Shown piece by piece: positions 42,128 to 51,428 of a stretch of 64,000 bases of DNA. The position numbers and the translations under genes are program-made. Each line of letters opens with the position of its first letter. Within the stretch, counting starts at the first letter, position 1. The notes beneath the pieces were generated by a model. The model did no database searches. It was given only the letters and a program-made list of their open reading frames with translations, and was not told where the DNA came from. This DNA is from Sphingomonas sp. BK345 (GTDB lineage: Bacteria; Pseudomonadota; Alphaproteobacteria; Sphingomonadales; Sphingomonadaceae), in the NCBI RefSeq assembly GCF_014193845.1, contig NZ_JACHZX010000002.1, positions 62,001-126,000 of the forward strand, written 5' to 3'.

Positions 42128-43725
42128 CCATCCGCAATCCCATCCTGCGCGGGTTCAACCCCGACCCGTCGATCGTCCGCGTCGGCGCGGATTATTACCT
42201 CGCCACCTCGACCTTCGAGTGGTTCCCGGGCGTGCAGATCCACCATTCGCGCGACCTCGCCGACTGGCAGCTGGTGGCGCGCCCGTTGAACCGGGCAACA
42301 CAGATCGACCTGCGCGGCGACCCCGATTCCTGCGGTGTCTGGGCCGCGGACCTCAGCCATGCCGACGGCCGCTTCCACCTCGTCTACACCGACGTGAAGC
42401 GCTATGGCCGCACCACGGTCGGCGGCGCCACGGGCGTGTCGCTGCGCGACTTCCACAATTTCTGGGTGTGGAGCGATCGGGTCGACGGCGACTGGTCCGA
42501 TCCCGTCCATCTCAACAGCAGCGGCTTTGACCCCGCCTTGTTCCACGACGACGACGGGCGCAGCTGGCTGCTCAACATGCTGTGGGACCATCGTCCCGGC
42601 CGCGGCCGCTTCGGCGGGATCGTGGTGCAGGAGCTGGATCGCGCCGCCGGCCGCCTCATCGGCGGGCGCCGCCTCATCTTCCACGGCACCGCGCTGGGCT
42701 TCACCGAGGGGCCCCACCTCTACAAGCGCGACGGCTGGTATTATCTCCTCGTCGCCGAGGGCGGCACCGAGCGTAACCACGCGGTGGTGATGGCGCGCTC
42801 GCGCACGTTGTTCGGCCCGTACGAGCCGCATCCCGACGGCCCGGTGCTCACCGCCAAGGATCGGCCCGATGCGCCCTTGCAGCGGACCGGCCACGGCGAC
42901 CTGGTCGACGCGCCCGACGGCACCACCTGGCTGACTTACCTCTGCGGGCGCCCGCTGCCCGCGAGCGATCGCTGCGTGCTGGGGCGCGAGACCGCGATCC
43001 AGCCGATGCGCTGGGGCGAGGACGGCTGGCTGCGGACGCTGAACGGCGACGCGCTGCCGGTCGACACGGTCGGCACGGCCGAGGGCGAGCGGGCGCCGGC
43101 GTGCGAGCGCGACGATTTCACCGACGCGGCGTTGCCGCCTGCGTTCCAATGGCTGCGGACGCCCTATCCCGAGCAGATCTTCAGCCTCACCGCGCGGCCG
43201 GGCTGGCTGCGGCTGCACGGGCGCGAGACGATCGGCAGCCACTTCACCCAGGCGCTGGTCGCACGCCGCCCGCTCGCCTTCCGCTACGCCGCGGAGACCC
43301 TGCTCGACTATGCCCCCGCCAATTTCCAGCAGGCCGCGGGCCTGGTCTGCTATTACAACGCGACCAAGTTCCACTTCCTCCATCTCACCGTTGACGACTC
43401 GGGGAAGCGGCTGGCGCAGGTGCTCTCGGTGCTGCCGCTCGACGAGGGCGTCAGTACGGTGAGCGCGTCGGTCGCGATCGGCTCGGGGCTGGTGGCGCTG
43501 CGCGCGGAGGTGGATCACGAGCGGCTGCGCTTCGCGGTGCGTGCCGAGGGTGACGCAGAGTGGACGTGGCTACCCGAGACCTTCGCCGCAGACCTGCTCT
43601 CCGACGAGGCCACCTTGCCCGGTCTGCCCAATTTCACGGGAACGTTCATCGGTATGGCCTGCCAGGATATGTCGGGTACCGGGCAGCCGGCCGACTTCCG
43701 CTACTTCCACTATCTCGAGGAGTGA
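42124..43725 (+). CDS. Cytoplasmic glycoside hydrolase family 43 beta-xylosidase
   Basis: 533 residues, no signal peptide. The GH43 triad is Asp14 (GFNPDPSIV), Asp136 (SSGFDPALF) and Glu195 (FTEGPHLYKRDGWYYL). The C-terminal beta-sandwich (about 330-533; TLLDYAPANFQQAAGLVCYY split by short gaps) is characteristic of subfamily 11 xylosidases such as XynB3. It should cut xylose from the non-reducing end of imported xylo-oligosaccharides. It differs from the secreted GH43 at 14.6-16.2 kb, so the locus processes substrate in both compartments. Confidence 0.93.
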   Translation: MTIRNPILRGFNPDPSIVRVGADYYLATSTFEWFPGVQIHHSRDLADWQLVARPLNRATQIDLRGDPDSCGVWAADLSHADGRFHLVYTDVKRYGRTTVGGATGVSLRDFHNFWVWSDRVDGDWSDPVHLNSSGFDPALFHDDDGRSWLLNMLWDHRPGRGRFGGIVVQELDRAAGRLIGGRRLIFHGTALGFTEGPHLYKRDGWYYLLVAEGGTERNHAVVMARSRTLFGPYEPHPDGPVLTAKDRPDAPLQRTGHGDLVDAPDGTTWLTYLCGRPLPASDRCVLGRETAIQPMRWGEDGWLRTLNGDALPVDTVGTAEGERAPACERDDFTDAALPPAFQWLRTPYPEQIFSLTARPGWLRLHGRETIGSHFTQALVARRPLAFRYAAETLLDYAPANFQQAAGLVCYYNATKFHFLHLTVDDSGKRLAQVLSVLPLDEGVSTVSASVAIGSGLVALRAEVDHERLRFAVRAEGDAEWTWLPETFAADLLSDEATLPGLPNFTGTFIGMACQDMSGTGQPADFRYFHYLEE

Positions 43726-43787
43726 CGCGGACGGCAGAGAGAAGGTAACACGGTGATTCCCAGTTCGCTGAGGGCGAGATGCCGCGC

Positions 43788-44975
43788 TCAGCCCGCCAGC
43801 GCGGCGGCGATCCGCTCCGCCAGCCGCGCCGCGACCGCCGCCTTGGGCAAGCGCTCCCAGGTCTCGACCCCCTGCGCGGTGACGAGCTGCACCGCGTTGG
43901 CATCCCCGCCCATCACGTCGCCGGAGACGTCGTTGGCGACGATCCAGTCGGCACCCTTGCGCGCGCGCTTCGCGGTGGCGTGCGCGACGACCTGCTCGGT
44001 CTCGGCGGCGAACCCCACCAGCAGGCGCGGTCGGCGTGGATCGGTCGCGAGCCCGGCGAGGATGTCGGGATTGGCGATCAGCGCGAGTGGCGCCGGCGCG
44101 GCGCCGTCCTTCTTCAGCTTCTGCGCCGCCGCCCGCTCGACCCGCCAGTCGGCCACCGCCGCCACCATCACCGCGACGTCGGCGGGCAGCGCGGCGTCGA
44201 CCGCCGCCGCCATCTCGGCCGCGGTCTCCACGTCGACCCGATTGACCCCGGCGGGGGTCGCGAGCGCCACCGGACCCGCCACCAGCGTGACGCGCGCGCC
44301 GAGCTCGGCGAGCGCCGCGGCGAGCGCGAACCCCTGCTTCCCCGACGAGCGATTGGCGATGTAGCGCACCGGGTCGATCGGCTCGTGCGTCGGTCCCGCC
44401 GTGACCAGCACGTGCCGCCCCGCCAACACCCCCGCGGCGCGCGGCGCGAGTTCGTGCTCGATCCGATCAGCGATCGCCAGCGCCTCGGGCAGCCTGCCGG
44501 GACCGAACTCGCCGCACGCCATCGCGCCCTCGTCCGGCTCCATCACCGTGATGCCGTCGCCACGCAGCTGTGAAACGTTGCGCTGGGTCGCGGCGTGCAG
44601 CCACATGCGGACGTTCATCGCGGGCGCGGCCAGCACCGGCTTGTCGGTGGCGAGCAGCAGCGTGGTGGCGAGATCGTTCGCCAGTCCCGCCGCCATGCGC
44701 GCGAGCAGGTCGGCGGTGGCGGGCGCGACGACAACGAGATCGGCCTCGCGGCTCAGCTGGATGTGGCCCATCTCGGCCTCGTCCTTGAGGTCCCACAGGT
44801 CGGTGTAGACCTTGTCCTCGCTCAGCGCGGCGAGCGTCATCGCGGTGACGAAATGCGCGCCGCCCTCGGTCAGCACGCAGCGCACCCGGTGGCCGCGGCG
44901 ACGCAGCTCGCGCACCAGCTCGCACGACTTGTAGGCGGCGATCCCACCGCCGACGATCAGCAGGATGCGGCTCAT
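43788..44975 (-). CDS. coaBC: Bifunctional phosphopantothenoylcysteine decarboxylase / phosphopantothenate-cysteine ligase
   Basis: 395 residues, normal for CoaBC (Dfp), which performs two steps of coenzyme A synthesis. The N-terminal flavoprotein half shows GGIAAYKSCELVR, the APAMNVRMW region and Cys in ACGEFGPGRLPE. The C-terminal ligase half has LVTAGPTHEPIDPVRYI followed by ANRSSGKQG, and a QKLKK segment. ATG 44975 overlaps the upstream stop (ATGA) after GAGGG. It ends the ubiE-ubiB-unknown-coaBC run; dut, its expected follower, is displaced to 6.9 kb. Confidence 0.96.
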   Translation of the reverse strand: MSRILLIVGGGIAAYKSCELVRELRRRGHRVRCVLTEGGAHFVTAMTLAALSEDKVYTDLWDLKDEAEMGHIQLSREADLVVVAPATADLLARMAAGLANDLATTLLLATDKPVLAAPAMNVRMWLHAATQRNVSQLRGDGITVMEPDEGAMACGEFGPGRLPEALAIADRIEHELAPRAAGVLAGRHVLVTAGPTHEPIDPVRYIANRSSGKQGFALAAALAELGARVTLVAGPVALATPAGVNRVDVETAAEMAAAVDAALPADVAVMVAAVADWRVERAAAQKLKKDGAAPAPLALIANPDILAGLATDPRRPRLLVGFAAETEQVVAHATAKRARKGADWIVANDVSGDVMGGDANAVQLVTAQGVETWERLPKAAVAARLAERIAAALAG

Positions 44976-46021
44976 CGTGTCACCCTCGTCACCGTGATGC
45001 GACGACGTCCCGGCGCGCCCCGCAGCAGATCGGCGATCGCGTCGGGCGCGAGCGCGAGCCCGGGGGCGACCAGCGCGGCGGCGAGCGTGGCGCTGTGCAG
45101 ACCGGCGACGCGCCCGTCGGCGGCAAGTCCTGCCAGCACGAGCGCGACCACGCGCGGACCGAGCGCGCGCGGCAGCGCCGCCCAGCCGAGCAGCGCGAGC
45201 AGCAGCAGTGCCGCCGCTAGCCCGGGGGCGACACCCGGCAGCGCGGCGCCGAGCAGTCGCGGCAGCGCGCCGGGCGGGGCGAGAAGCGTCGGCAGCGTCT
45301 CCGCCGCCGGCGGCACGACGGCAGCGATCGCCCACAGGTGGCAGCCCAGCACCGCGCCGCCGACCGCGAGCGCGACGAGCCAGCCGAGCGTCTCGCGCGC
45401 GCTGCCGTCGTGAAGCGCGAAAATCGCCATCACCGCAGGCACGAGCAGCGCGGCGGGATCGATCACCGCGGCGGCGCAGCCGAGCGCGGCGGCAGTGCCC
45501 CAGCGCTCGGCGCGGCGCAGCAGCACGGCATACGCGGCAAGCAAGGCAGCCCACCCGGCGTGCGGCGTCTGTTCCCACAGCAACGCTACCGCGGCAGTAC
45601 CGGCGACGAGCAGCAGCGCCGCGAGCACCTGGCCCGCGGCGCCGGCGAACAGCGCGGCGAGCCGTTGCACGCCGACCGCGACCAGCCCGGCGAGCGCGGC
45701 GCCGACCAGCAGCAGCATCGCCGCGTTCGGCACGGCGGCACTGACGACGGCGAGCGTCGGCGGCAGCGAGCGCGCGTCCTCGCCGTCGGGCGCCGTGCGG
45801 GCCAAGTCGCGGAAGGTGTCGTAATAATGGCCACCGTGGCGGATCGCCGCGACGATCGAGTCGTGGAGCAGTTCGGCGGCGGGTCGCGCGCTCGTCTCGG
45901 ATAGGCCGAGCGCCGCGATCAGGCTGAGCAACAGCGCCGCGCACCACCACCGCGCCGCGCCGCGCTCGACCCGGCCGAGGCGGGTCGGCGCGACGAGCAG
46001 CAGCGGCGCGGGCGTCACCAC
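44972..46021 (-). CDS. Polytopic membrane protein of unknown function
   Basis: 349 residues with roughly eight to ten hydrophobic helices, very rich in Ala and Leu. A loop of about 30 residues after the first helix (LLHDSIVAAIRHGGHYYDTF) carries charged and aromatic residues and is the likeliest functional part; its HGGHYYDTFRD is reminiscent of glycosyltransferase-39/87-like membrane proteins, but this is weak. It overlaps ubiB by seven bases and coaBC by four, so it is translationally coupled in a core operon. No function is assigned. Confidence 0.75.
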   Translation of the reverse strand: MVTPAPLLLVAPTRLGRVERGAARWWCAALLLSLIAALGLSETSARPAAELLHDSIVAAIRHGGHYYDTFRDLARTAPDGEDARSLPPTLAVVSAAVPNAAMLLLVGAALAGLVAVGVQRLAALFAGAAGQVLAALLLVAGTAAVALLWEQTPHAGWAALLAAYAVLLRRAERWGTAAALGCAAAVIDPAALLVPAVMAIFALHDGSARETLGWLVALAVGGAVLGCHLWAIAAVVPPAAETLPTLLAPPGALPRLLGAALPGVAPGLAAALLLLALLGWAALPRALGPRVVALVLAGLAADGRVAGLHSATLAAALVAPGLALAPDAIADLLRGAPGRRRITVTRVTR

Positions 46022-47553
46022 GGCGCCGCCAGCAGCATCGCGCCCGCACCCGCGGCCAGGCCGAGCGCACCGACCAGCGCATAGCGCCAGCGCCCGCCGA
46101 CGCGCACCACCTGGATCTCCTTGAGCGGTGGCCGCGGCGGCGCCCCGCCGGGTGCGGGGAAGCGCGCCTCGATCCGCCGCACCAGCTCGGGCAGCCGCGC
46201 CAGCGTGCGCACGTCGGCGACCAGCCGGTCGGCGATCGCCGCCTCGGGGCCGAGCTCGGTGCGGATCCAGTCCTCGACCAGCGGCGCGGCGGTGACCCAG
46301 AGGTTGATGTCGGGGTCGAGCGCCGTGGCGACGCCCTCCACCATCACCATCGTCTTCTGGAGCAGTAGCAGGTGCGGCTGGGTGACCATGTCGAAGTCGC
46401 GCGTGATGCCGAACAGCCCGTCCAGCATCATGCCGATCGACATGTCTTTGACCGGCAGCCCGCGCATCGGCTCGCCGACCGCGCGCAGCGCGGTGGCGAA
46501 CTCCTCAACGCTGTGGTGCGCCGGGACATATTGCGCCTCGAAGTGGATCTCGGCGACGCGACGGTAATTGCCGGTGATCAGGCCGTAGAGGATCTCGGCG
46601 AGCCACACGCGCGCGCGCCGGTCGATGCGCCCCATGATGCCGAAGTCGATCGCCGCGACCTGGTCGCCCGGCAGCGCGAACAGATTGCCCTGGTGCAGGT
46701 CGGCGTGGAAAAAACCGTCGGCGATCGCCTGGCGCAGGAAGGCGTGGACGAGCACGCGCGCCAGCTCGCGCAGGTCGTAGCCGGCCTCGATCAGCGCCAT
46801 CCGATCGGACAATTTGATGCCGTCGATCCACTCGATCGTCAGCACCTTGCCCGTGGTACGCGCCCAGTCGACCGCGGGGACGAAGAACTTGGGCTCGGCC
46901 GTCATCGTCTCGGCCAGCTCGGACGCCGAGGCCGCTTCGCGCGTGAAGTTGAGCTCGCGCGCGGTCCAGCGTTTGAACGTCTCGATCACCAGTCGCGGCT
47001 GGAGCCGCGCTATCTCGCCGCCCATCGGCTCGATCTGCGCCGCGGCCCACTCATAGGTGTCGATCGCGCGCGCGAAATCCTCCTCGACGCCGGGACGCAG
47101 CACCTTGACCGCGACGCGCCGGCCGTCGGTGGTCACGGCGCGGTGCACCTGCGCGATCGAGGCCGAGCCGACCGGCACCTCCTCGATCTCGCGGAACAAG
47201 GTGTCGAGCGGCCGACCGAAGCTGGTCCGCATCACCTGCGAGATCGCTGCGTAGGGCACCGGCGGGATCGAGTCCTGCAGCCGAAGGAGATCGTGGGCGG
47301 CCTCCTCACCGACCAGGTCGGGGCGGGTGGCGAGCGTCTGGCCGAACTTGATCGCCGCTGGCCCCAGCGCCTCGAAGGCGTCGGCGTAGCGCGGCGTCGC
47401 GGGCACGCGCGCGCCGAGCCGCGCGAGCCGCAACAGCCGGCGCAGCCGCGGCGGCGTGTTGGGATCGCGCTCGAGCCCACGCAGCGCGCCGTGGCGCGCC
47501 AGCGTGCGCCCCCAGCTCAGCAGCCGCCAGGTGTGGACAATGGGCGAGGTCAC
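46015..47553 (-). CDS. ubiB: UbiB family atypical kinase-like protein for ubiquinone biosynthesis
   Basis: 512 residues. It has the UbiB KxGQ motif (AIKFGQTLATRPDL), the Ala-rich loop region (VGSASIAQVHRA), the invariant Lys (VAVKVLRPG), and the catalytic/metal motifs ADLHQGN and AIDFGIMG. Two C-terminal hydrophobic helices provide the membrane anchor. UbiB/COQ8 proteins are ATPases needed for coenzyme Q synthesis. GTG 47553 overlaps the ubiE stop (GTGA). Confidence 0.95.
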   Translation of the reverse strand: MTSPIVHTWRLLSWGRTLARHGALRGLERDPNTPPRLRRLLRLARLGARVPATPRYADAFEALGPAAIKFGQTLATRPDLVGEEAAHDLLRLQDSIPPVPYAAISQVMRTSFGRPLDTLFREIEEVPVGSASIAQVHRAVTTDGRRVAVKVLRPGVEEDFARAIDTYEWAAAQIEPMGGEIARLQPRLVIETFKRWTARELNFTREAASASELAETMTAEPKFFVPAVDWARTTGKVLTIEWIDGIKLSDRMALIEAGYDLRELARVLVHAFLRQAIADGFFHADLHQGNLFALPGDQVAAIDFGIMGRIDRRARVWLAEILYGLITGNYRRVAEIHFEAQYVPAHHSVEEFATALRAVGEPMRGLPVKDMSIGMMLDGLFGITRDFDMVTQPHLLLLQKTMVMVEGVATALDPDINLWVTAAPLVEDWIRTELGPEAAIADRLVADVRTLARLPELVRRIEARFPAPGGAPPRPPLKEIQVVRVGGRWRYALVGALGLAAGAGAMLLAAPW

Positions 47554-48308
47554 ATCTTCCAGCCGCTATGGATCGCCACCAGCCCGCCCAGCACCGCCTC
47601 GACGCGGGTCTGCACGAAACCGGCCTCGCCGATCATCCGCTCGAACGCGGGCATGTCGGGGAAGCGGCGGATCGACTCGATCAGATAACGGTAGCTGTCT
47701 GAGTCGCCGGCGAGTAGCTGGCCGAGCTTCGGTACCATGCGGTGCGAGTAGGCGTCGTACACCTCCGCGAAGCCGGGCCATTGCGTGGTCGAGAATTCGA
47801 GGCAGTAGAAACGGCCGCCGCGGCGCAGCACGCGATGCGCCTCACGCAGCGCCGCGGGGATGTCGGTGACGTTGCGGATGCCGAAGGCGATCGTATAGGC
47901 GTCGAAGAAGCGGTCGGGAAAGGTTAGCGTCTCGGCATTGGCCTCGGTCCACACCAGGCCGTCGATGCCGCGCTGCTGCGCGCGGCGCATGCCGACCTCG
48001 AGCATCTCCGGGTTGATGTCGGCGACCGTCACCGCGGCGCCGTGCTGCGCCAGCCGGAACGCGATGTCGCCGGTGCCGCCCGCCATGTCGAGGATCTGCT
48101 CGCCCGCGCGCGGCTTCACGCGGCGCACGAAGCGGTCCTTCCACAGTCGGTGCATGCCCCCCGACATGGCGTCGTTCATCAGATCGTAGCGGCTCGCCAC
48201 GTTGGAGAAGACGCCGCGGACGCGCGCGGTCTTCTCGACCGGGGTGACGTCCTCGTAACCGAAGGAGACCACGCGCTCGCTGGCGGCGCTGCCGGGGGTA
48301 TCGCTCAT
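47550..48308 (-). CDS. ubiE: Ubiquinone/menaquinone C-methyltransferase
   Basis: 252 residues from ATG 48308. The SAM-dependent methyltransferase motifs are clear: FGYEDV near the N-terminus, VFSNVASRYDLMNDAMSGG, LDMAGGTGDIAFRLA (SAM site), NAETLTFPD and FGIRNVTDIPAALREAHRVL. It methylates the quinone ring in coenzyme Q synthesis. It heads the ubiE-ubiB-unknown-coaBC operon and diverges from mutM. Confidence 0.97.
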   Translation of the reverse strand: MSDTPGSAASERVVSFGYEDVTPVEKTARVRGVFSNVASRYDLMNDAMSGGMHRLWKDRFVRRVKPRAGEQILDMAGGTGDIAFRLAQHGAAVTVADINPEMLEVGMRRAQQRGIDGLVWTEANAETLTFPDRFFDAYTIAFGIRNVTDIPAALREAHRVLRRGGRFYCLEFSTTQWPGFAEVYDAYSHRMVPKLGQLLAGDSDSYRYLIESIRRFPDMPAFERMIGEAGFVQTRVEAVLGGLVAIHSGWKM

Positions 48309-48418
48309 GCCCGTCGCTCTAGGGCGTGCGTTGGGGGGAGGGAAGGGGGCGAGCATGCTGATCTCGCCATCGATCGCGCGATCTAGTCGCGCCGATGCGC
48401 GATGCCTAAATCGCCAAT

Positions 48419-49234
48419 ATGCCCGAACTTCCCGAAGTCGAGACCACCGTGCGCGGGCTCACCCCGGTGCTGCTCGACGCCACGCTGGCGCGGGTCGAGC
48501 CGCGCCGCGGCGACCTGCGCCGGCCGTTTCCGCCCGAGCTGCGCCAGCGGCTCACCGGCGCGCGGGTCACCGCTCTGTCGCGCCGCGCCAAATACGGGCT
48601 GATCGACACCGATCGCGGTGACACGCTGATTTTCCATCTTGGCATGTCGGGGCGCTGGCGAGTCGATCCGGCCGAGCTGCTCGCGCACGATCACTTGCTG
48701 ATCGACACCGGGGCAGGGCGGCGGCTCGCGCTCAACGATCCGCGTCGCTTCGGCTCGGTCGACCTGTGGCCCACCGACGAGCTGGCGCGCTTCCCCGCGT
48801 TTGGCCCGCTCGGCCCCGAGCCGCTCGGTCCCGCCTTCACCGCCGACTATCTGCGCGACGCACTGGCGGGGAAGACGACCTCGATCAAGCTCGCGCTGCT
48901 CGACCAGCGCGTCGTCGCGGGCCTCGGCAACATCTACGTGTGCGAGGCACTGTACCACGCGCGGATCAACCCGCGCCGCGCGGCGGGACGGATCGCGCGG
49001 TCGCGGCTGGAGCGATTGGTCGAGGCGGTCGGCGCGGTGCTCGAGTCCGCGATCGCGGCGGGTGGATCGAGCCTGCGTGACTATGCCCGGCCCGACGGCG
49101 AGCTCGGCTATTTTTCCAAGCAGTTCGCGGTCTATGGCCGAGAGGGCGAGCCGTGCGGCTGCGGCGGGACGGTGCATCGTTATGCCGAGGGCGGGCGCTC
49201 GACCTTCTGGTGCCCGGCCTGCCAGCGCAGTTGA
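48419..49234 (+). CDS. mutM: Formamidopyrimidine-DNA glycosylase
   Basis: 271 residues. The catalytic N-terminal proline after Met and the motif PELPEVETTVRGL are intact; the DNA-intercalation/H2TH region includes LLDQRVVAGLGNIYVCEAL, and the C-terminal zinc finger has CGCGGTV and CPACQ cysteines. MutM excises 8-oxoguanine and other oxidised purines. It is monocistronic and oriented toward rpsT and dnaA. Confidence 0.97.
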   Translation: MPELPEVETTVRGLTPVLLDATLARVEPRRGDLRRPFPPELRQRLTGARVTALSRRAKYGLIDTDRGDTLIFHLGMSGRWRVDPAELLAHDHLLIDTGAGRRLALNDPRRFGSVDLWPTDELARFPAFGPLGPEPLGPAFTADYLRDALAGKTTSIKLALLDQRVVAGLGNIYVCEALYHARINPRRAAGRIARSRLERLVEAVGAVLESAIAAGGSSLRDYARPDGELGYFSKQFAVYGREGEPCGCGGTVHRYAEGGRSTFWCPACQRS

Positions 49235-49331
49235 CGCTGCACGGCACCCGCGCTATGGGCCGCGCCTTCGAGGGTGACGGTGTTGCCGGCCGCCCTGCTT
49301 TTCATCGATTCGAAACAGTCAGAGGACGTTC

Positions 49332-49595
49332 ATGGCGAACACGCCGCAAGCCAAGAAGCGCATCCGCCGCAACGAGCGCCGGGCCGAAGTCAACGGTAAC
49401 CGCGTCGGCCGGATCCGCACCTTCGTGAAGAAGGTCGAGGCAGCGCTCGCGGCCGGCGACAAGGCCGGGGCGGCGACTGCGCTGCAGGCGGCGCAGCCGG
49501 AGATCGCGCGCGGCGTGGCCAAGGGCGTACTCCACAAGAACACGGCGGCGCGGAAGTTCTCGCGCCTGACCAAGCGCGTGGCCGGGCTCGCCTGA
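49332..49595 (+). CDS. rpsT: 30S ribosomal protein S20
   Basis: 87 residues, starting [16 protein letters not shown] after Met, with the all-helical basic profile of S20 ([31 protein letters not shown]). S20 binds 16S rRNA early in small-subunit assembly. It is followed by a strong terminator at 49619-49653. The mutM-rpsT-dnaA neighbourhood is conserved in alphaproteobacteria. Confidence 0.98.
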   Translation: MANTPQAKKRIRRNERRAEVNGNRVGRIRTFVKKVEAALAAGDKAGAATALQAAQPEIARGVAKGVLHKNTAARKFSRLTKRVAGLA

Positions 49596-49618
49596 TCTAA
49601 CGCGTTCTCAGCGCTACG

Positions 49619-49653
49619 AAAACGCCCGCCGGGACGCTCCCGGCGGGCGTTTT
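49619..49653 (+). terminator. Rho-independent terminator of rpsT
   Basis: Two 16-base arms (49619-49634 and 49638-49653) form a perfect stem starting AAAACGCCCG and ending CGGGCGTTTT, with loop CGC. The right arm supplies the T run. Confidence 0.92.
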
Positions 49654-50029
49654 CGTATGCGTTTTCGGTGTTCCCCAGACCAGGTCGACGCTTCTTTCCA
49701 AAAGCCTCGGGAATCCTGCGATTCGCACCCGATACGATCGGCAGATCGCCATAAAAAAGTAGCGATTACAGTGTCTTGTGCGAAATCTGACGCATTTGCG
49801 CGGCTGCCGACGAGTCAACCTTCTTTATTTCGATTTTGTGTCCGCGACCGGTCTTGATCGACTCAGCCGGCTGTTCCTAATCCTGTCGAACCGCACCGGC
49901 GATCGTCCGGCGCGGCACAGAGACACCGTCTGATAGCCGACGCGCGAGGGGCCGCGGGCAGGGGGACGTTTGACTTTGCGGATGAAGGATCCGCGAACGC
50001 TCGCGTTCGCGGCAACGGGAGAGCTGTGC
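49654..50029 (+). promoter_or_regulatory. Region upstream of dnaA
   Basis: This 376-base region is more A/T-rich than its surroundings around 49745-49845 (ATAAAAAAGTAG; TTCTTTATTTCGATTTTG). A weak promoter (TTGATC at 49854, TAATCC 18 bases on) is possible. I see no TTATCCACA-type DnaA boxes, so there is no support for oriC here. Alternative dnaA start codons lie at its 3' end. Confidence 0.5.
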
Positions 50030-51421
50030 GTGGCGCAAGTGGCGGAACGAGTGGACGGGATGAGCGACGTGGCGCGGGCCTGGACCCGGGTGCGCGCCAA
50101 CCTGCGCCAGTCCGCCGGGGCGCGGCTCTTCGACCAGTGGCTCGCGCCGATCGCGCTGGCCGACGCGACCGACCCGCTCGACGTCCGCTTGACGCTGCCA
50201 TCGCCGTTCATGACCAACTGGGTGCGCAGCCACTATGCCGAGCGGCTGGTACACGAGTTTCGCGCGGTGTTGCCGGGCGTGCGCAGCGTCGAGGTCGAGA
50301 CCGCGTCGCGCGCGCCGGTCGCCGCCGTGCTGACCGCGCCCGCCGCGGTCGCGGCACCGGCCGAGCCGGTCGCCGAGGGATCAGGCGAGGCCGGCGAGCG
50401 CCCGCAGCTTGATCCGCGGCTCACCTTCGATCGTTTTGTGGTGGACGAGTCGAACCTGGTCGCGGTCAACGCCGCGCGCGCGCTGGCCGAGCCCGGTCCG
50501 GTGCGCTTCAGCCCCCTGTTCCTTCACGGCGCGACCGGACAGGGCAAGACCCATCTGATGAACGCGGTGGCGCACGCCTTCCTGACGGCGCACCCGGGCG
50601 CGCGCGTGATGCTCATGTCGGCGGAGCGCTTCATGTTCGAGTTCGTCGCCGCGGTGCGTGCGCGCGACACATTCGCGTTCAAGATGAAGCTGCGCGGGCT
50701 CGACCTGCTGCTGATCGACGACCTCCAGTTCATCGCCGGCAAGGACTCGACGCAGGAGGAGTTCTTCCACACCGTCAACGAGATCATGGCGGCGGGTAAG
50801 CGGCTGGTGATCGCCGCCGATCGCGCGCCCCAGGCGCTCGAGGGGATCGAGCCGCGCATCCTCGGTCGTCTCGGCGGCGGCCTGGTGGCGGACATCCGCC
50901 CCTCGTCGCTGGCGCTGCGCCGCGAGGTGCTCGCGCGCCGCGTGGCGGACATGCCCGACGTGCGCGTGCCCGCCGCGGTGCTCGACCTGCTGGCGGCCCG
51001 GATCACCGCGAGCATCCGCGAGCTGGAGGGGGCGCTTACCCGGGTCACCGCTTACGCGATGCTAACCGGGGCGACGATAGACCTCGACTTCGCGACGCAG
51101 ACACTCGGCGACATGCTGCGGGGCCATCAGCGCCGCGTGACGATCGACCAGATCCAGAAACTGGTCTCGGACCATTTCGAACTCAAGCCGCTCGACCTGA
51201 TCTCGGCGCGCCGCGCGCGGACGGTGGCGCGGCCGCGGCAGATCGCGATGTATCTCGCCAAGCGACTCACCACGCGCTCGCTGCCCGAGATCGGCCGCAA
51301 GTTCGGTGGGCGCGATCACTCCACCGTGATACACGCGGTGAAGCGGATCGAGGCGCTGCGCGACAGTGACCGCGAGGTCGACGGCGCGGTGCGCCTGCTG
51401 CTCGGCCAGCTCGGCGGCTGA
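50030..51421 (+). CDS. dnaA: Chromosomal replication initiator DnaA
   Basis: From GTG 50030 (GGGAGAG five bases upstream) the protein has 463 residues; ATG 49982, TTG 49970 or ATG 50060 are other in-frame starts. Domain I begins at AWTRVRANLRQSAGARLFDQWL, followed by an Ala/Pro-rich domain II. Domain III has Walker A GATGQGKTHL (about residue 166) and Walker B LLLIDDLQF. Domain IV ends with the DnaA-box-binding signature GGRDHSTVIHAVKRIE. It binds origin boxes and loads helicase. The gene is monocistronic. Confidence 0.95.
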   Translation: MAQVAERVDGMSDVARAWTRVRANLRQSAGARLFDQWLAPIALADATDPLDVRLTLPSPFMTNWVRSHYAERLVHEFRAVLPGVRSVEVETASRAPVAAVLTAPAAVAAPAEPVAEGSGEAGERPQLDPRLTFDRFVVDESNLVAVNAARALAEPGPVRFSPLFLHGATGQGKTHLMNAVAHAFLTAHPGARVMLMSAERFMFEFVAAVRARDTFAFKMKLRGLDLLLIDDLQFIAGKDSTQEEFFHTVNEIMAAGKRLVIAADRAPQALEGIEPRILGRLGGGLVADIRPSSLALRREVLARRVADMPDVRVPAAVLDLLAARITASIRELEGALTRVTAYAMLTGATIDLDFATQTLGDMLRGHQRRVTIDQIQKLVSDHFELKPLDLISARRARTVARPRQIAMYLAKRLTTRSLPEIGRKFGGRDHSTVIHAVKRIEALRDSDREVDGAVRLLLGQLGG

Positions 51422-51428
51422 GCGCCGC

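Noticed and set aside
43788..46082. A 764-codon open frame suggesting an N-terminal extension of CoaBC
   Set aside because: The extra part is low-complexity Arg/Ala sequence antiparallel-free but out of frame with the membrane protein gene; CoaBC homology starts exactly at ATG 44975, which overlaps the upstream stop.
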